Shown here: positions 13,980-22,827 of the stretch, one piece after another
Position numbering within the stretch: position 1 is the first letter of the stretch
Layout of the letters: every line of letters starts with the position of its first letter
Assembly: GCA_015494535.1 (NCBI GenBank)
Contig: WGBC01000098.1
Span: forward strand, 1 to 47,278
Source: Nitratiruptor sp.
Lineage (GTDB): Bacteria > Campylobacterota > Campylobacteria > Campylobacterales > Nitratiruptoraceae
DNA length: 47,278 bases
Reading direction: 5' to 3'
Notes under the pieces: model-generated
Seen by the model: only the letters and a program-made list of their open reading frames with translations
Databases searched by the model: none
What the model was told of the DNA's origin: nothing
Made by a program: the position numbers and the translations under genes

Positions 13980-15830
13980 ATGCAAAAAATTTTGGCAATC
14001 CTACTATTATTATGCTCACTGCTTTTCGCGCAAAATCTTGATAAGCTTTTAAAAAAATATGAACAAGAATCAGAGCTCTCCAAAATCACCAAAATAGATA
14101 CAGCCGGCTATGTCTATATCTACACAAGACAGATGCTCTCCACCATGCAGGCATACACATTGGCGGATGTGCTCAAAAGCGTACCGGGCCTCAACTATAC
14201 ACTCACGCCAAACAATCTCAACCTCTTTACCTATCCTTCATCCTCTTATATTCCCGCAACTTCTGCCAGACTCTATATCAATGATCATGACGTCACTAGC
14301 GCTTCGTTTGGAAGTGCTCTGCTTATTTGGGGGGAGATGCCAATAGAATATATTGATCACATTGAAGTGTATAAGGGTTCAGCTTCCATAGAATTCGGAG
14401 ATGAGACGGGGATTGTCATTATAAAAGTCTATACCAAACTTGCAAAGAGAGAGATAGGCAATAAACTGCGCCTAAGAGCCGATTCGCTAGGCTCAAAAAG
14501 TATTGATACCTATAATGCACATATGACAAACGATGAACGCTCTCTCTTTTTATATCTTCATGGCGCAGACACAAAATCCAAACACTATCACATCCAAGAA
14601 AGCACCATCTCCAAAGACAAAAACGACTTTACGTTCTATGCCAACTACTCCAACAAAATCATCTCCATAGAAGCTTCCCATTATGCTATCAACAAAGATC
14701 CATTTTTGGGATATGGACGCAGCAAAAGACCTCTTGGAGGAGGGCTTGATGCCAAACACTCCTATCTCAATCTTAATACCAAATTTTTGGGAGCAGACTG
14801 GAATCTCGCATATGACAGGCTTAATTACAAGCGTGTCTATAAAGATGCGCAAGGGGTCTATACTGCCCAAGGCTATGTGCAAGACTATCGTCTCGACTTC
14901 ACTGATGACATATTTACATTAGCTATCAAAAACCGCATTAAAGATACAAAAAACTCGTTACTGATTGGTGGCTTTTATAAGTTTAAACAATTTAAACAAA
15001 AAGGCAGCTTCGATGCTATCCATACTAGCTTTTCAAACTCTTTCCATCTCTTTAGTCTCTATGCGGAAGAGAGCTACTCTTTCAATAAGGATCTTTTAGC
15101 AATCTTCTCACTTAAAGGTGATTTCTACTTTTACGATAGAGATGTCAAAGATCATGCCAAGTCAACTTTACGTATAGGGGTAATTAAAAATATAGATACT
15201 TGGCAGCTAAAAAGCTTCTATACAAAAACATATTTTCCCCTACAATTTTATGCTCTCTACTCGAAAGATGGCATGCCTCTTAAGACAAATCCAAATCTTA
15301 AGTTTCCAACATTAGACAACCTTACATTTGAAGCAGCTCATAAAAAGTCAAACTATATTATCAAATATAAACTAGGCATGCGCAGTCTCAAAAATACGCT
15401 ACTCTACTCCCCACAACAAGGATATTATAATAATAAAAATACTTTTTACTGTACTCTAGCTGAGATAAATTTCGAGTACAACATCGATGCATACAACAAG
15501 CTCTATCTAGATATTGCAAAAGGTATGAACTCCCAAGACAACTATTCACCGGATCTACAAATCAACCTGCGCCTTTACAACGCCTGGGAGAATCTACAAC
15601 TCTACAACGAGCTGCTCTATAAAAACGATTATACCTATTACGGTACTAAAGTAAAACAATCATTAGACTATACATTGGCTATGAAATACCAAGTTACAAA
15701 AGATTTAAGCATAGGTATCAGAGGTGAAAATCTATTCAATAAAGGCTTTCGACAAGCGTATCGTAGTGTAGATACTGCTTATCCTGTCACAGACAGACGC
15801 TATATTTTCAATGTGGAGTATACGTTTTGA
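13980..15830 (+). CDS. TonB-dependent receptor-like outer-membrane protein
   Basis: A 616-residue protein with a signal peptide (MQKILAILLLLCSLLFAQ). A plug-domain pattern spans about 45-150 (TLADVLKSVPGLNYT, then SARLYINDHDVTS, then IEYIDHIEVYKGSASIEFGDETGIVIIKVYTK). A long barrel of alternating aromatic strands ends in IFNVEYTF with a terminal Phe. TonB receptors import ligands such as siderophores, haem or corrinoids, and some also signal. The receptor is short for the family and has no obvious N-terminal signalling (STN) domain. GGAGG lies 7 bases before the ATG. Its stop overlaps the next gene's TTG start (TTGA), and that gene leads into a GGDEF-EAL protein, so signalling may be its main role. 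Confidence 0.88.
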   Translation: MQKILAILLLLCSLLFAQNLDKLLKKYEQESELSKITKIDTAGYVYIYTRQMLSTMQAYTLADVLKSVPGLNYTLTPNNLNLFTYPSSSYIPATSARLYINDHDVTSASFGSALLIWGEMPIEYIDHIEVYKGSASIEFGDETGIVIIKVYTKLAKREIGNKLRLRADSLGSKSIDTYNAHMTNDERSLFLYLHGADTKSKHYHIQESTISKDKNDFTFYANYSNKIISIEASHYAINKDPFLGYGRSKRPLGGGLDAKHSYLNLNTKFLGADWNLAYDRLNYKRVYKDAQGVYTAQGYVQDYRLDFTDDIFTLAIKNRIKDTKNSLLIGGFYKFKQFKQKGSFDAIHTSFSNSFHLFSLYAEESYSFNKDLLAIFSLKGDFYFYDRDVKDHAKSTLRIGVIKNIDTWQLKSFYTKTYFPLQFYALYSKDGMPLKTNPNLKFPTLDNLTFEAAHKKSNYIIKYKLGMRSLKNTLLYSPQQGYYNNKNTFYCTLAEINFEYNIDAYNKLYLDIAKGMNSQDNYSPDLQINLRLYNAWENLQLYNELLYKNDYTYYGTKVKQSLDYTLAMKYQVTKDLSIGIRGENLFNKGFRQAYRSVDTAYPVTDRRYIFNVEYTF

Positions 15831-16255
15831 AACGCTTGAGCATTCTACTTTTTACCATACTCTTTTTGCAGGCTTCACCTCTAGATACGGAAAAAGAGAT
15901 ATACAAGATTATCGTTCATGCTATTTTCCCACACAAACAGACTGTCACTATTTGGTTTGACGATCCCAATGAATTTGGTGCGCTTATGCGTCTCAAAGAG
16001 GCTGTGTTTGTACAATCTCCGGAAGATGCGGATATGCTCTTTGTCTCACACGAAAAGAGCTTTCAAAACATTCCATCACATAAGATTATCTTCGTCAATA
16101 GCTATTCACTCTTGAAAAAATATCAAAGTACAGCAATTGGAGGGTTTTTCTGGCAAAAAGGGCGACCAAATATCGTTTTTATGCGTAAGTCTTTGCAAAA
16201 ACACCATATTATACTTCCGCCCGATTTGCAAAAATATATAGAGGATGAACTGTGA
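15827..16255 (+). CDS. Small periplasmic protein, YfiR-like
   Basis: A 142-residue protein with a signal peptide (MKRLSILLFTILFLQAS). The mature part (EIYKIIVHAIFPHKQTVTIWFDD ... DADMLFVSHEK ... IFVNSYSLLKKY ... GGFFWQKGRPNIVFMRKSLQKHHIILPPDLQKYIEDEL) recalls YfiR/DUF4154-type periplasmic regulators in layout: an N-terminal helix, a 'D.LFVS' strand and a terminal 'GG.F....GRP.I.F....L......LP..L.KYI' block. I cannot prove membership. YfiR represses the diguanylate cyclase YfiN in Pseudomonas. The gene starts at TTG inside the receptor stop codon, with GGAG upstream, and ends at GTGA, overlapping the GGDEF-EAL start. The order receptor, periplasmic protein, membrane cyclase fits a relay. Confidence 0.6.
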   Translation: MKRLSILLFTILFLQASPLDTEKEIYKIIVHAIFPHKQTVTIWFDDPNEFGALMRLKEAVFVQSPEDADMLFVSHEKSFQNIPSHKIIFVNSYSLLKKYQSTAIGGFFWQKGRPNIVFMRKSLQKHHIILPPDLQKYIEDEL

Positions 16256-18141
16256 AGATCATCAACATTATCATAGCTATCCTTATCGTTTCCATTCTTG
16301 GATCAATAGGATATTTATACAATGCCACTCATACAATCGAGCAAAATCTCCATAACAATCTCAATAAAATGTTCACCGATCACGTAGGATCTGTGAGCAG
16401 TCGTATAGCCACATTTTTACAAAAATATATCAAAGATGATCCATACATCCAGCTAAAAAACGATCCAAAACTCCAATCCTTCTTGCAAGATGCGCTCTCT
16501 TTGACTGCAGTCTCTCCTCATCGCTACGTCTACGTTCTTTACAGAGACGAGCAGGGGCGCTACCGCTATCTGCTTGATGGCAGCCAAGAAGATAGGGGCG
16601 AATTCAACCAAAAGCTCGATGTAGACACTACAAAGTGGGATCAAGTCTACAACAACAAAAAGCCTCAACTTTTTTTACACAAAGACTCTTCGATTCTCTA
16701 CATAACTTATCTCTATCCTTTAATGATTCAAAACAGCGTCAAAGGCATAATCGCTATAGATTTCACAAGTGAATTGCCACAAACAATAGCCGAGATTCTA
16801 GCACCTGCCAAAAAGATCATCGATTATCTCTTTTTCCTTCTTTTTCTGCTTTTTATAGCACTCCTATACCAGCTCCACCTCTACTTGACGACTCGAAAAA
16901 AAGCCATTACCGATACGCTCACCCAGACCTACAACAGAAGCTATCTCAAAACCTTCATCGAACAAATCGATCCTGCCAAATACGCTATTTTGATGCTAGA
17001 TATCGATCACTTCAAAAAAATCAACGACACTTACGGTCATAAAGCAGGCGACTTCATCCTCCAAGAGGTAACAAGCACAATCCGCCAGACTCTACGCAAA
17101 GAGGACCATATCTTTCGCTACGGGGGTGAGGAGTTTATTATTTTTATCAAAAAAGAGGGCAAAGATGACAACATCATAAAGATTGCAGAAAGATTGCGCA
17201 GCACACTTGAAAAGACTCCCTATCACTATCAAGGGCACAATATTAAAATCACTGCTTCAATAGGAATTGTGGCCTATCCAGAAAAATATAGATCCATCAA
17301 AGAGGCAATTAAACAAGCTGATGAATATCTCTATGAAGCCAAAAGACTTGGACGCAATCAAATCTGCTACAATACAGACATCATCAAAAAACCGCATCCA
17401 GTTACAAGCGAAATTCACACTATTAAAGACGCGATAGAAAATGGCAGACTCTTTTTGGAGTACCAGCCAATTTTTGATATCCATATACAAAAGATTATTC
17501 GGTTTGAGGCACTTGTGCGCCTCAAAGATGAAGAAGGCAAAGTTATCTATCCCGGAGCATTTTTAGAACAGATCGCTTTTACTACCATATACAACACCCT
17601 CACCAAAGAGGTACTTCGCCAAGTCTTTGCAGCAATCAAAAAATATAATGTAAAAATCAGCATCAACCTCAACTTCTCGGACATAACAGACAATGTAATT
17701 TTTGAAATCATTAGACAAGAACTCGAACACCATCGCAATCTTGCCGAATATCTTGTGATAGAGCTTTTGGAAAACGAAGCTTTCTCTCAATTCAATAACC
17801 TTCAGGAAAAACTTCAAATACTTAAAAGCTACAGCGTCAAAATAGCAATAGACGATTTTGGTAGCGGTTACTCAAACTTTGAAATATTCAGGTATCTCCC
17901 AGTGGACGTCCTCAAAATAGACGGTACGCTTATTAAAGAGCTTCCCGCCTCAAAAATCACCTACAATATGGTCAAATCCATAGCCCTCTTTGCCAAATCG
18001 ATAGGCATAAAGGTGGTAGCTGAATATGTGGAAAACGAAAAGACTTTAAAACTACTAAAACGCCTGCATATCCAATATGCCCAAGGATTTCATCTTGGCA
18101 AACCAAAACCACTAGAGGCATACCTGCAAAACTCTCTGTAA
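16252..18141 (+). CDS. Membrane-bound GGDEF-EAL c-di-GMP enzyme
   Basis: A 629-residue protein. TM1 is about 4-24, with a periplasmic sensor region of about 160 residues containing a PAS/Cache-like 'YVYVLYRDEQGRYRYLLDGS' patch, and TM2 about 190-210. The GGDEF domain has D250, an intact GGEEF (291-295) and an inhibitory I-site RKED (282-285) five residues before it. The EAL domain keeps E419-A-L, IELLENEAF, DDFGSGYS, KID and VAEYVEN...QGFHLGKP. Both cyclase and phosphodiesterase activities are therefore possible, and the net direction is unknown. Start is GTG at 16252, overlapping the previous stop. Its last 30 bases overlap the convergent Nudix gene. Confidence 0.93.
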   Translation: MKIINIIIAILIVSILGSIGYLYNATHTIEQNLHNNLNKMFTDHVGSVSSRIATFLQKYIKDDPYIQLKNDPKLQSFLQDALSLTAVSPHRYVYVLYRDEQGRYRYLLDGSQEDRGEFNQKLDVDTTKWDQVYNNKKPQLFLHKDSSILYITYLYPLMIQNSVKGIIAIDFTSELPQTIAEILAPAKKIIDYLFFLLFLLFIALLYQLHLYLTTRKKAITDTLTQTYNRSYLKTFIEQIDPAKYAILMLDIDHFKKINDTYGHKAGDFILQEVTSTIRQTLRKEDHIFRYGGEEFIIFIKKEGKDDNIIKIAERLRSTLEKTPYHYQGHNIKITASIGIVAYPEKYRSIKEAIKQADEYLYEAKRLGRNQICYNTDIIKKPHPVTSEIHTIKDAIENGRLFLEYQPIFDIHIQKIIRFEALVRLKDEEGKVIYPGAFLEQIAFTTIYNTLTKEVLRQVFAAIKKYNVKISINLNFSDITDNVIFEIIRQELEHHRNLAEYLVIELLENEAFSQFNNLQEKLQILKSYSVKIAIDDFGSGYSNFEIFRYLPVDVLKIDGTLIKELPASKITYNMVKSIALFAKSIGIKVVAEYVENEKTLKLLKRLHIQYAQGFHLGKPKPLEAYLQNSL

Positions 18142-18549
18142 AAATGGCTTTTGCGAAGCGATAATCACCTCTCTTGCTTCATCAATCTCAAACCATCGTG
18201 CCCTATCTATTTCGGGAAAAGCGAGTTTTTTGCCTTTATATTCAATCGTCACCATATTCGATCGAATATCGGTATCCAAATCCTGCTTCATAGCAAAAAT
18301 ATGAAGGATTTTGCTACTTGTCCTTATTTCTCCCAAATCTATCAAATCAGCTTCCACTCGTTTGCCAGTCTCTTCAAAAAATTCTCTCTTAGCCGCCTCC
18401 TCATCGCTCTCGCCTTCTCTCACCTCGCCCTTGATAATTCCCCACGATCGCTTTTTGTTTTTCCAAAAAATCCCTCCCAAATGCCCCAAATAGACTTCAA
18501 CTTTGCCATCTTTTTTGCGACAGGGCAAAATACCGGCGCTTCTTTTCAT
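18112..18549 (-). CDS. Nudix hydrolase
   Basis: A 145-residue protein with a complete Nudix box: GEVREGESDEEAAKREFFEE followed by TG (G-x5-E-x7-R-E-x2-E-E-x-G, about 41-63), which binds Mg2+ for cleavage of nucleoside-diphosphate-linked substrates. The N-terminus (KRSAGILPCRKKDGKVEVYLGHLGG with FWKNKKRSWGIIKGE) matches the COG4119-type 'NTP pyrophosphohydrolase' branch. The exact substrate is unknown. GGGAG 4 bases before ATG supports 18549. The coding end overlaps the GGDEF-EAL gene tail-to-tail by 30 bases. Confidence 0.92.
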   Translation of the reverse strand: MKRSAGILPCRKKDGKVEVYLGHLGGIFWKNKKRSWGIIKGEVREGESDEEAAKREFFEETGKRVEADLIDLGEIRTSSKILHIFAMKQDLDTDIRSNMVTIEYKGKKLAFPEIDRARWFEIDEAREVIIASQKPFLQRVLQVCL

Positions 18550-18610
18550 ATTACTCCCATTTAATTAAACTATAAGTAATAAAAATCTACACTTACCTAA
18601 AAGGAGTGGC

Positions 18611-18991
18611 ATGAATATCCAAAAGGTAATAAGTGGATTTTTCTTCATTTTGGCAATGACTACAAACTTTGGCTTCTTCTATGGCGATCCGGCCAATCTG
18701 GACTATCATAGCAAATATGAGCTCTTTGCAGCAATAGTTGTGAACCTCATCGCTACCATTCTCAAACTTGGCGACAAAACGCAACTGGGATCAGTGCTTT
18801 TGGCTACAAGCCTCGTAGCCGATATCCAACTCATAGGTGCGGCAAGCGTTTGGGCTTTTGCGGTCTATGGTATAGGCAATCTCAACTTGGAAGCTACAGT
18901 AGCAGTCATTTCTATGAGTGGTGGAGCACTTTTGGCAAATATCGTCTCCGTGCTGCTTTTCATCGGTGATACTCTCAAATCCAAAAGGTAA
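18611..18991 (+). CDS. Small four-span membrane protein (DUF6394-type) paired with a K+ channel
   Basis: A 126-residue, very hydrophobic protein with about four membrane segments (about 7-25, 40-52, 60-90, 93-120) and few charged residues. From memory it fits the DUF6394 family, small integral membrane proteins found beside Kef/TrkA-type channels in Campylobacterota. AAAAGGAG lies before the ATG. The channel gene starts 3 bases after its stop, so an accessory or auxiliary subunit role is plausible but unproven. A weak -10 (ACTATAAG) lies near 18578-18586. Confidence 0.75.
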   Translation: MNIQKVISGFFFILAMTTNFGFFYGDPANLDYHSKYELFAAIVVNLIATILKLGDKTQLGSVLLATSLVADIQLIGAASVWAFAVYGIGNLNLEATVAVISMSGGALLANIVSVLLFIGDTLKSKR

Positions 18992-18993
18992 CC

Positions 18994-20697
18994 ATGGAAT
19001 CAAATAGTGCCTGGATTATCATCCATCGGATGAGAATCCCTTTTCTTGTCATTATTGCTACATTTTCTATCGCTATCTTTGGGCTTACACTCATTCCAGG
19101 CGTTGATGAACACGGCAACACCTACTATATGAGCTTTTTTGATGCTTTCTACTTTGTAAGTTATATGGCAACTACCATTGGCTTTGGTGAAGCTCCCTAT
19201 ACCTTCACCTATCCCCAGCGCCTATGGGTTAGCTTTTGTATCTATCTCACAGTGGTTGGCTGGTTTTATGGGATTGGTAACATCATCGCCCTCATCCAAG
19301 ACAAAAAGTTGGCGCGCGAGCTAGCTGTAGCTAGATTTCGCAGCAAGGTCAACAAACTCAATGATCCTTTCATCATCGTCCTAGGCTACAACAACATTAC
19401 AAAAGAGATAATCAAACGATTGAGTTTCGAAGGTATTCGTACCGTAGTAGTAGATAAAGATGAGACAAAAATAGAAGAGATAGAATTAGAAAACTTTATC
19501 CCAGAAGTCCCCGCCATTAGCGCAGATACCACCAAACCCCAAACCCTCAAACTCGCCGGTATCCACCAAAAAAACTGCAAGGCGGTGGTAGTACTATTTG
19601 AAGACGATGTAAAAAATGCCAAAATTGCTCTCATGTGCAAACTCCTCAACAAAAAGATCGACATCATCGTCAAATCCACTACAAAAGATAATACCGAACA
19701 CCTACGCAATATCGGTATCCGCCATATCGAAGATCCTTTCAAGATCATCTCAGATAGACTCTACTTTGAAATTACCGCCCCTTATATCTGGCTTCTTGAG
19801 ATGTGGATATTTGGGCATATTTTGCGCATACGCAAACGCGAGTTCTTGCCAAAAGGGAAATATATCATCTGCGGTGCAGGACGGATGGGCAAAGCCCTAG
19901 CCCATGCACTCGAGCGGGCAAAAATAGAGTATGTCTTCATCGATATCAAATCGAGCGAATACAAAAAGCGCAAACAGAGCGCCATATACGGAGATGCGGA
20001 AGATATCAGAATCCTACTCAAAGCTGGCATCAAAGAGGCTAGCTGTATCATCGCAGCAACAAAAGACGATATGATAAACCTCACCATCCTCTCTACAGCA
20101 AAAAAACTCAATCCCACCATCTACACAATCGCGAGAGAAAACTCTTTGGAAGATATCAGCGTATTCAAATCGGCCAGAATCGACAAAATCTATATTCTTG
20201 AACAGATCCTCGCTAAATACACCTACAATTTCATAGCAAAACCTATGGCAAATAGGTTTATTCGTATGATCCACCAAAAAGACAACTGGTGGGCGATGAA
20301 TGTGGTAGGCAAACTCAGCTCTCAGGTAGGCAAAAACCCCGACGTTTTTGAGATCAAACTGGATGAGGAGCGCGCTTACGCTCTTTGCAATGCACTCAAA
20401 AATGGCGCTCACATCACCCTTGATATCCTAAGAAGATCACGCAGAGATTATCGCAAAAAGAACAAAATCATCTTCTTGATGTATCACTACGAAGATGAGT
20501 TTAGGCGAAATACCATTCTCATGCCCTCAGACTCCTTGAGCGTAGAGTGCGGAGCATCTTTGCTTATCGCTTGCGACGAAGAGGCAAAAGAGGACTTCTT
20601 GTATATCATCAACAACTACTATGAACTCCACTACGCAATGACTGGTAAAGAAGAGTATGTGGGCGTCTTCAAACTCTTAGCCCGCAAAGCAGCATAA
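18994..20697 (+). CDS. Two-transmembrane potassium channel with two RCK/TrkA-N domains
   Basis: A 567-residue protein. TM1 is about 15-34. The pore helix and selectivity filter follow at about 50-66, where TTIGFGE replaces the usual T(V/I)GYGD. TM2 is about 75-100. Two regulator-of-K+-conductance regions come next. The first Rossmann strand (IIVLGYNNITKEII) lacks the GxGxxG pattern. The second (YIICGAGRMGKALAHAL, about 289-305) has it, followed by VFIDIKSSE and the GDAEDIRILLKAGI block. It probably gates K+ across the inner membrane with ligand control. It ends 7 bases before the convergent patatin gene. Confidence 0.9.
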   Translation: MESNSAWIIIHRMRIPFLVIIATFSIAIFGLTLIPGVDEHGNTYYMSFFDAFYFVSYMATTIGFGEAPYTFTYPQRLWVSFCIYLTVVGWFYGIGNIIALIQDKKLARELAVARFRSKVNKLNDPFIIVLGYNNITKEIIKRLSFEGIRTVVVDKDETKIEEIELENFIPEVPAISADTTKPQTLKLAGIHQKNCKAVVVLFEDDVKNAKIALMCKLLNKKIDIIVKSTTKDNTEHLRNIGIRHIEDPFKIISDRLYFEITAPYIWLLEMWIFGHILRIRKREFLPKGKYIICGAGRMGKALAHALERAKIEYVFIDIKSSEYKKRKQSAIYGDAEDIRILLKAGIKEASCIIAATKDDMINLTILSTAKKLNPTIYTIARENSLEDISVFKSARIDKIYILEQILAKYTYNFIAKPMANRFIRMIHQKDNWWAMNVVGKLSSQVGKNPDVFEIKLDEERAYALCNALKNGAHITLDILRRSRRDYRKKNKIIFLMYHYEDEFRRNTILMPSDSLSVECGASLLIACDEEAKEDFLYIINNYYELHYAMTGKEEYVGVFKLLARKAA

Positions 20698-20704
20698 TAG
20701 AAAT

Positions 20705-21565
20705 CTAAAACTTCAATGAAGCCAAAAACTCTTTCGCTGCAATCCTGCCAACTTCAATCACCTCATAGGCTTTGTGAAAGTCGTATGTGCCGCACACATC
20801 TTTAGAGATCTCAATGAGATAATCTGGAGGATAACTAGCCAACCTATATCTTGTGAGCGCCTTTTGCATAGCATCAAAGCTCTTATCCATTATATCAAAC
20901 ATACTATACTCATCATCATCTTCAATTATCTTTTTTGCTCCCTTTTTAATAAATTCGATACCTTTGACAATTCGTTTTCGCTTTACTTCCAAATTTTTTG
21001 GCAAAGTTATAGCAGGATGCTTCTTATCTGCATAGAGATTGACAGCTATAATCATATCGCTATGATCGCTCATCGTTGGCGCTACTGGCAAAGGATTGAG
21101 CACTCCACCATCTACTAGCAGCATACCGTTTATCTCTACTGGAGTAAAAAAGCTGGGAATAGAGATAGAGGCGCGAATGGCTCTGAGAAGATCTCCTTCT
21201 TGAAACCATATCTCTTTGTTGTTTTGAATATCTGTTGCAACTGCAGTAAATTTAATAGGCAAATCCTCTATTTTGCGCTCTCCTACAATCTCTTGCAGTT
21301 TTTGAAAAACCTTCTCTCCCCTAATAAAGCCTCTCTTATCAAAACTTATATCAAAAAGCCCCACCACATCCCATACATCCAGCTCCAATACCCACTCTTT
21401 ATACGCCTCAAGCCCTCCAGCAGCATAGAGCCCCCCTATCAAAGATCCCATAGAGCAACCACTAATAGAGATAATCTCAAATCCAGCTCTTTGCAGCTCC
21501 TCAATCACGCCAATATGCGCATAACCTCTAGCCCCTCCGCTGCCTAGCACCAAAGATACTCTCAT
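20705..21565 (-). CDS. Patatin-like phospholipase (RssA-type)
   Basis: A 286-residue serine acyl hydrolase. The oxyanion glycine motif is GSGGARGYAHIGV (about 8-20), the nucleophile Ser is in GCSMG (about 36-40) and the catalytic Asp is in the DGG of LLVDGGVLNPLPV (about 150-160). There is no signal peptide, so it acts on lipids in the cytoplasm or at the inner leaflet. The ATG overlaps the TolC-like gene's stop (ATGA). It is therefore the last gene of the emrA-emrB-tolC operon, an unusual partner that might serve membrane lipid repair under solvent or drug stress (inference). Confidence 0.93.
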   Translation of the reverse strand: MRVSLVLGSGGARGYAHIGVIEELQRAGFEIISISGCSMGSLIGGLYAAGGLEAYKEWVLELDVWDVVGLFDISFDKRGFIRGEKVFQKLQEIVGERKIEDLPIKFTAVATDIQNNKEIWFQEGDLLRAIRASISIPSFFTPVEINGMLLVDGGVLNPLPVAPTMSDHSDMIIAVNLYADKKHPAITLPKNLEVKRKRIVKGIEFIKKGAKKIIEDDDEYSMFDIMDKSFDAMQKALTRYRLASYPPDYLIEISKDVCGTYDFHKAYEVIEVGRIAAKEFLASLKF

Positions 21566-22827
21566 TGCAGCGCCTCCTTGAAGCTATCTAGCCCAATCAT
21601 CAAAGCAATCTGACTCTTCTTGGCAAAAATCTGCGCTTTTACTGCCTCTAAAGCAGCTTTTGCCTCCGCCTCTTTGGCAATGGCTCGGCTAAGCTCATCT
21701 GCGCTCGCTAATTGATTATTAAAGCGTCCCTTAGTTAATTTTGCATACTCTTTGGCAGCTACCAACTGCTTTTTTGCCCACTCTACACGCGAGCGTAAAG
21801 CTTCAAGCTCAACTTTTGCATTTTGCAACTGAACTCTTGCCTTTTGGACATAGTCATTATAAAAGCTTCTTTTTGCCATATAAGCTTTTTTAGCGGCCTC
21901 GAGCCTATATTTATCGCCAAAACCGCTAAAGATATTGTATTGCACTCCTACGCCTATATAACTTTCATCGGCGTTGCGGTATCCATCCCCGTTAAGCGCC
22001 AAACTATCACCAAATCGTTTGAGGCTAGCTTCTAGTGCAATTGTTGGTAAAAATTTTGATTTTGCTAGCGCAATATCGCTTTTGGCAATAGCAAGGGTTT
22101 TTCGTAGCATCGCAATATCTGCTCTTTGCAAGAGATCCCCCTCATTGGCATCTTGCATAGCAGGAAGCGCCAAAGCTTTTGGCACCTCTTTACTTAAATA
22201 GTGCAGCATATTTTGCAACTGCTTTGCTTGTGCTTTTAGCTTAGTTATTTGCGCTTTCATCTCATACATTTTCGCCTCTATATTATAGACTTCGCTTAGA
22301 GGAACCAACTCTTGCTCATAAAAGCCCTTGGCTTTTTCATACGCTAGCTTTAGAGCTTCATACCCTTTTTGCAAAGCATGCAGCTGCTGATTTGTGGCAT
22401 AAAGCGATGCATACAACGATGCCGCCTGCATATAGAGATTGCGCTTAAGATCCCTTTTTTCCAATGTGCTGCGCAGGTAATTTAGCTTACTTTTTTGGAT
22501 CATAGAAGATATGGCAAATCCGCTAAAGATAGGATAGCGCAAACTCACTTCACCTCTTATTTGCGTCTTTTTGCCCATAGGAAATGCCGAGACCGGCATA
22601 TTTGGTAGATGCAGATACATTGTAGGTGTCTCTTTAAGCCTTGCAGCGCTTAGCTTCATATCTAGAGTAGGGAGGTTTTGTGCCCTGCTAGCTTGGTAGA
22701 GTTTTTTATTTGCAAACACTTCCAATCTTTTGGCCTGCACCAAGTCCATACTATCAATACCCTTTATCACTTGATGAAATTCGCTTGCCATCGTCAATAT
22801 TGGCAACAATACTATTAAGACTCGCAT
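21562..22827 (-). CDS. TolC-family outer-membrane efflux channel
   Basis: A 421-residue protein with signal peptide MRVLIVLLPILTMAS. It has the internal duplication of outer-membrane efflux proteins: two long helical hairpin regions (about 115-215 and 320-410, e.g. SLYATNQQLHALQKGYEAL and KARVQLQNAKVELEALRSRV) and strand segments such as GVGVQYNIFSGFGDKY. It would form the outer-membrane duct for the EmrAB-like pump encoded just upstream. Its ATG lies 13 bases inside the end of emrB and its stop overlaps the patatin start, a fully coupled operon. Confidence 0.92.
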   Translation of the reverse strand: MRVLIVLLPILTMASEFHQVIKGIDSMDLVQAKRLEVFANKKLYQASRAQNLPTLDMKLSAARLKETPTMYLHLPNMPVSAFPMGKKTQIRGEVSLRYPIFSGFAISSMIQKSKLNYLRSTLEKRDLKRNLYMQAASLYASLYATNQQLHALQKGYEALKLAYEKAKGFYEQELVPLSEVYNIEAKMYEMKAQITKLKAQAKQLQNMLHYLSKEVPKALALPAMQDANEGDLLQRADIAMLRKTLAIAKSDIALAKSKFLPTIALEASLKRFGDSLALNGDGYRNADESYIGVGVQYNIFSGFGDKYRLEAAKKAYMAKRSFYNDYVQKARVQLQNAKVELEALRSRVEWAKKQLVAAKEYAKLTKGRFNNQLASADELSRAIAKEAEAKAALEAVKAQIFAKKSQIALMIGLDSFKEALQ

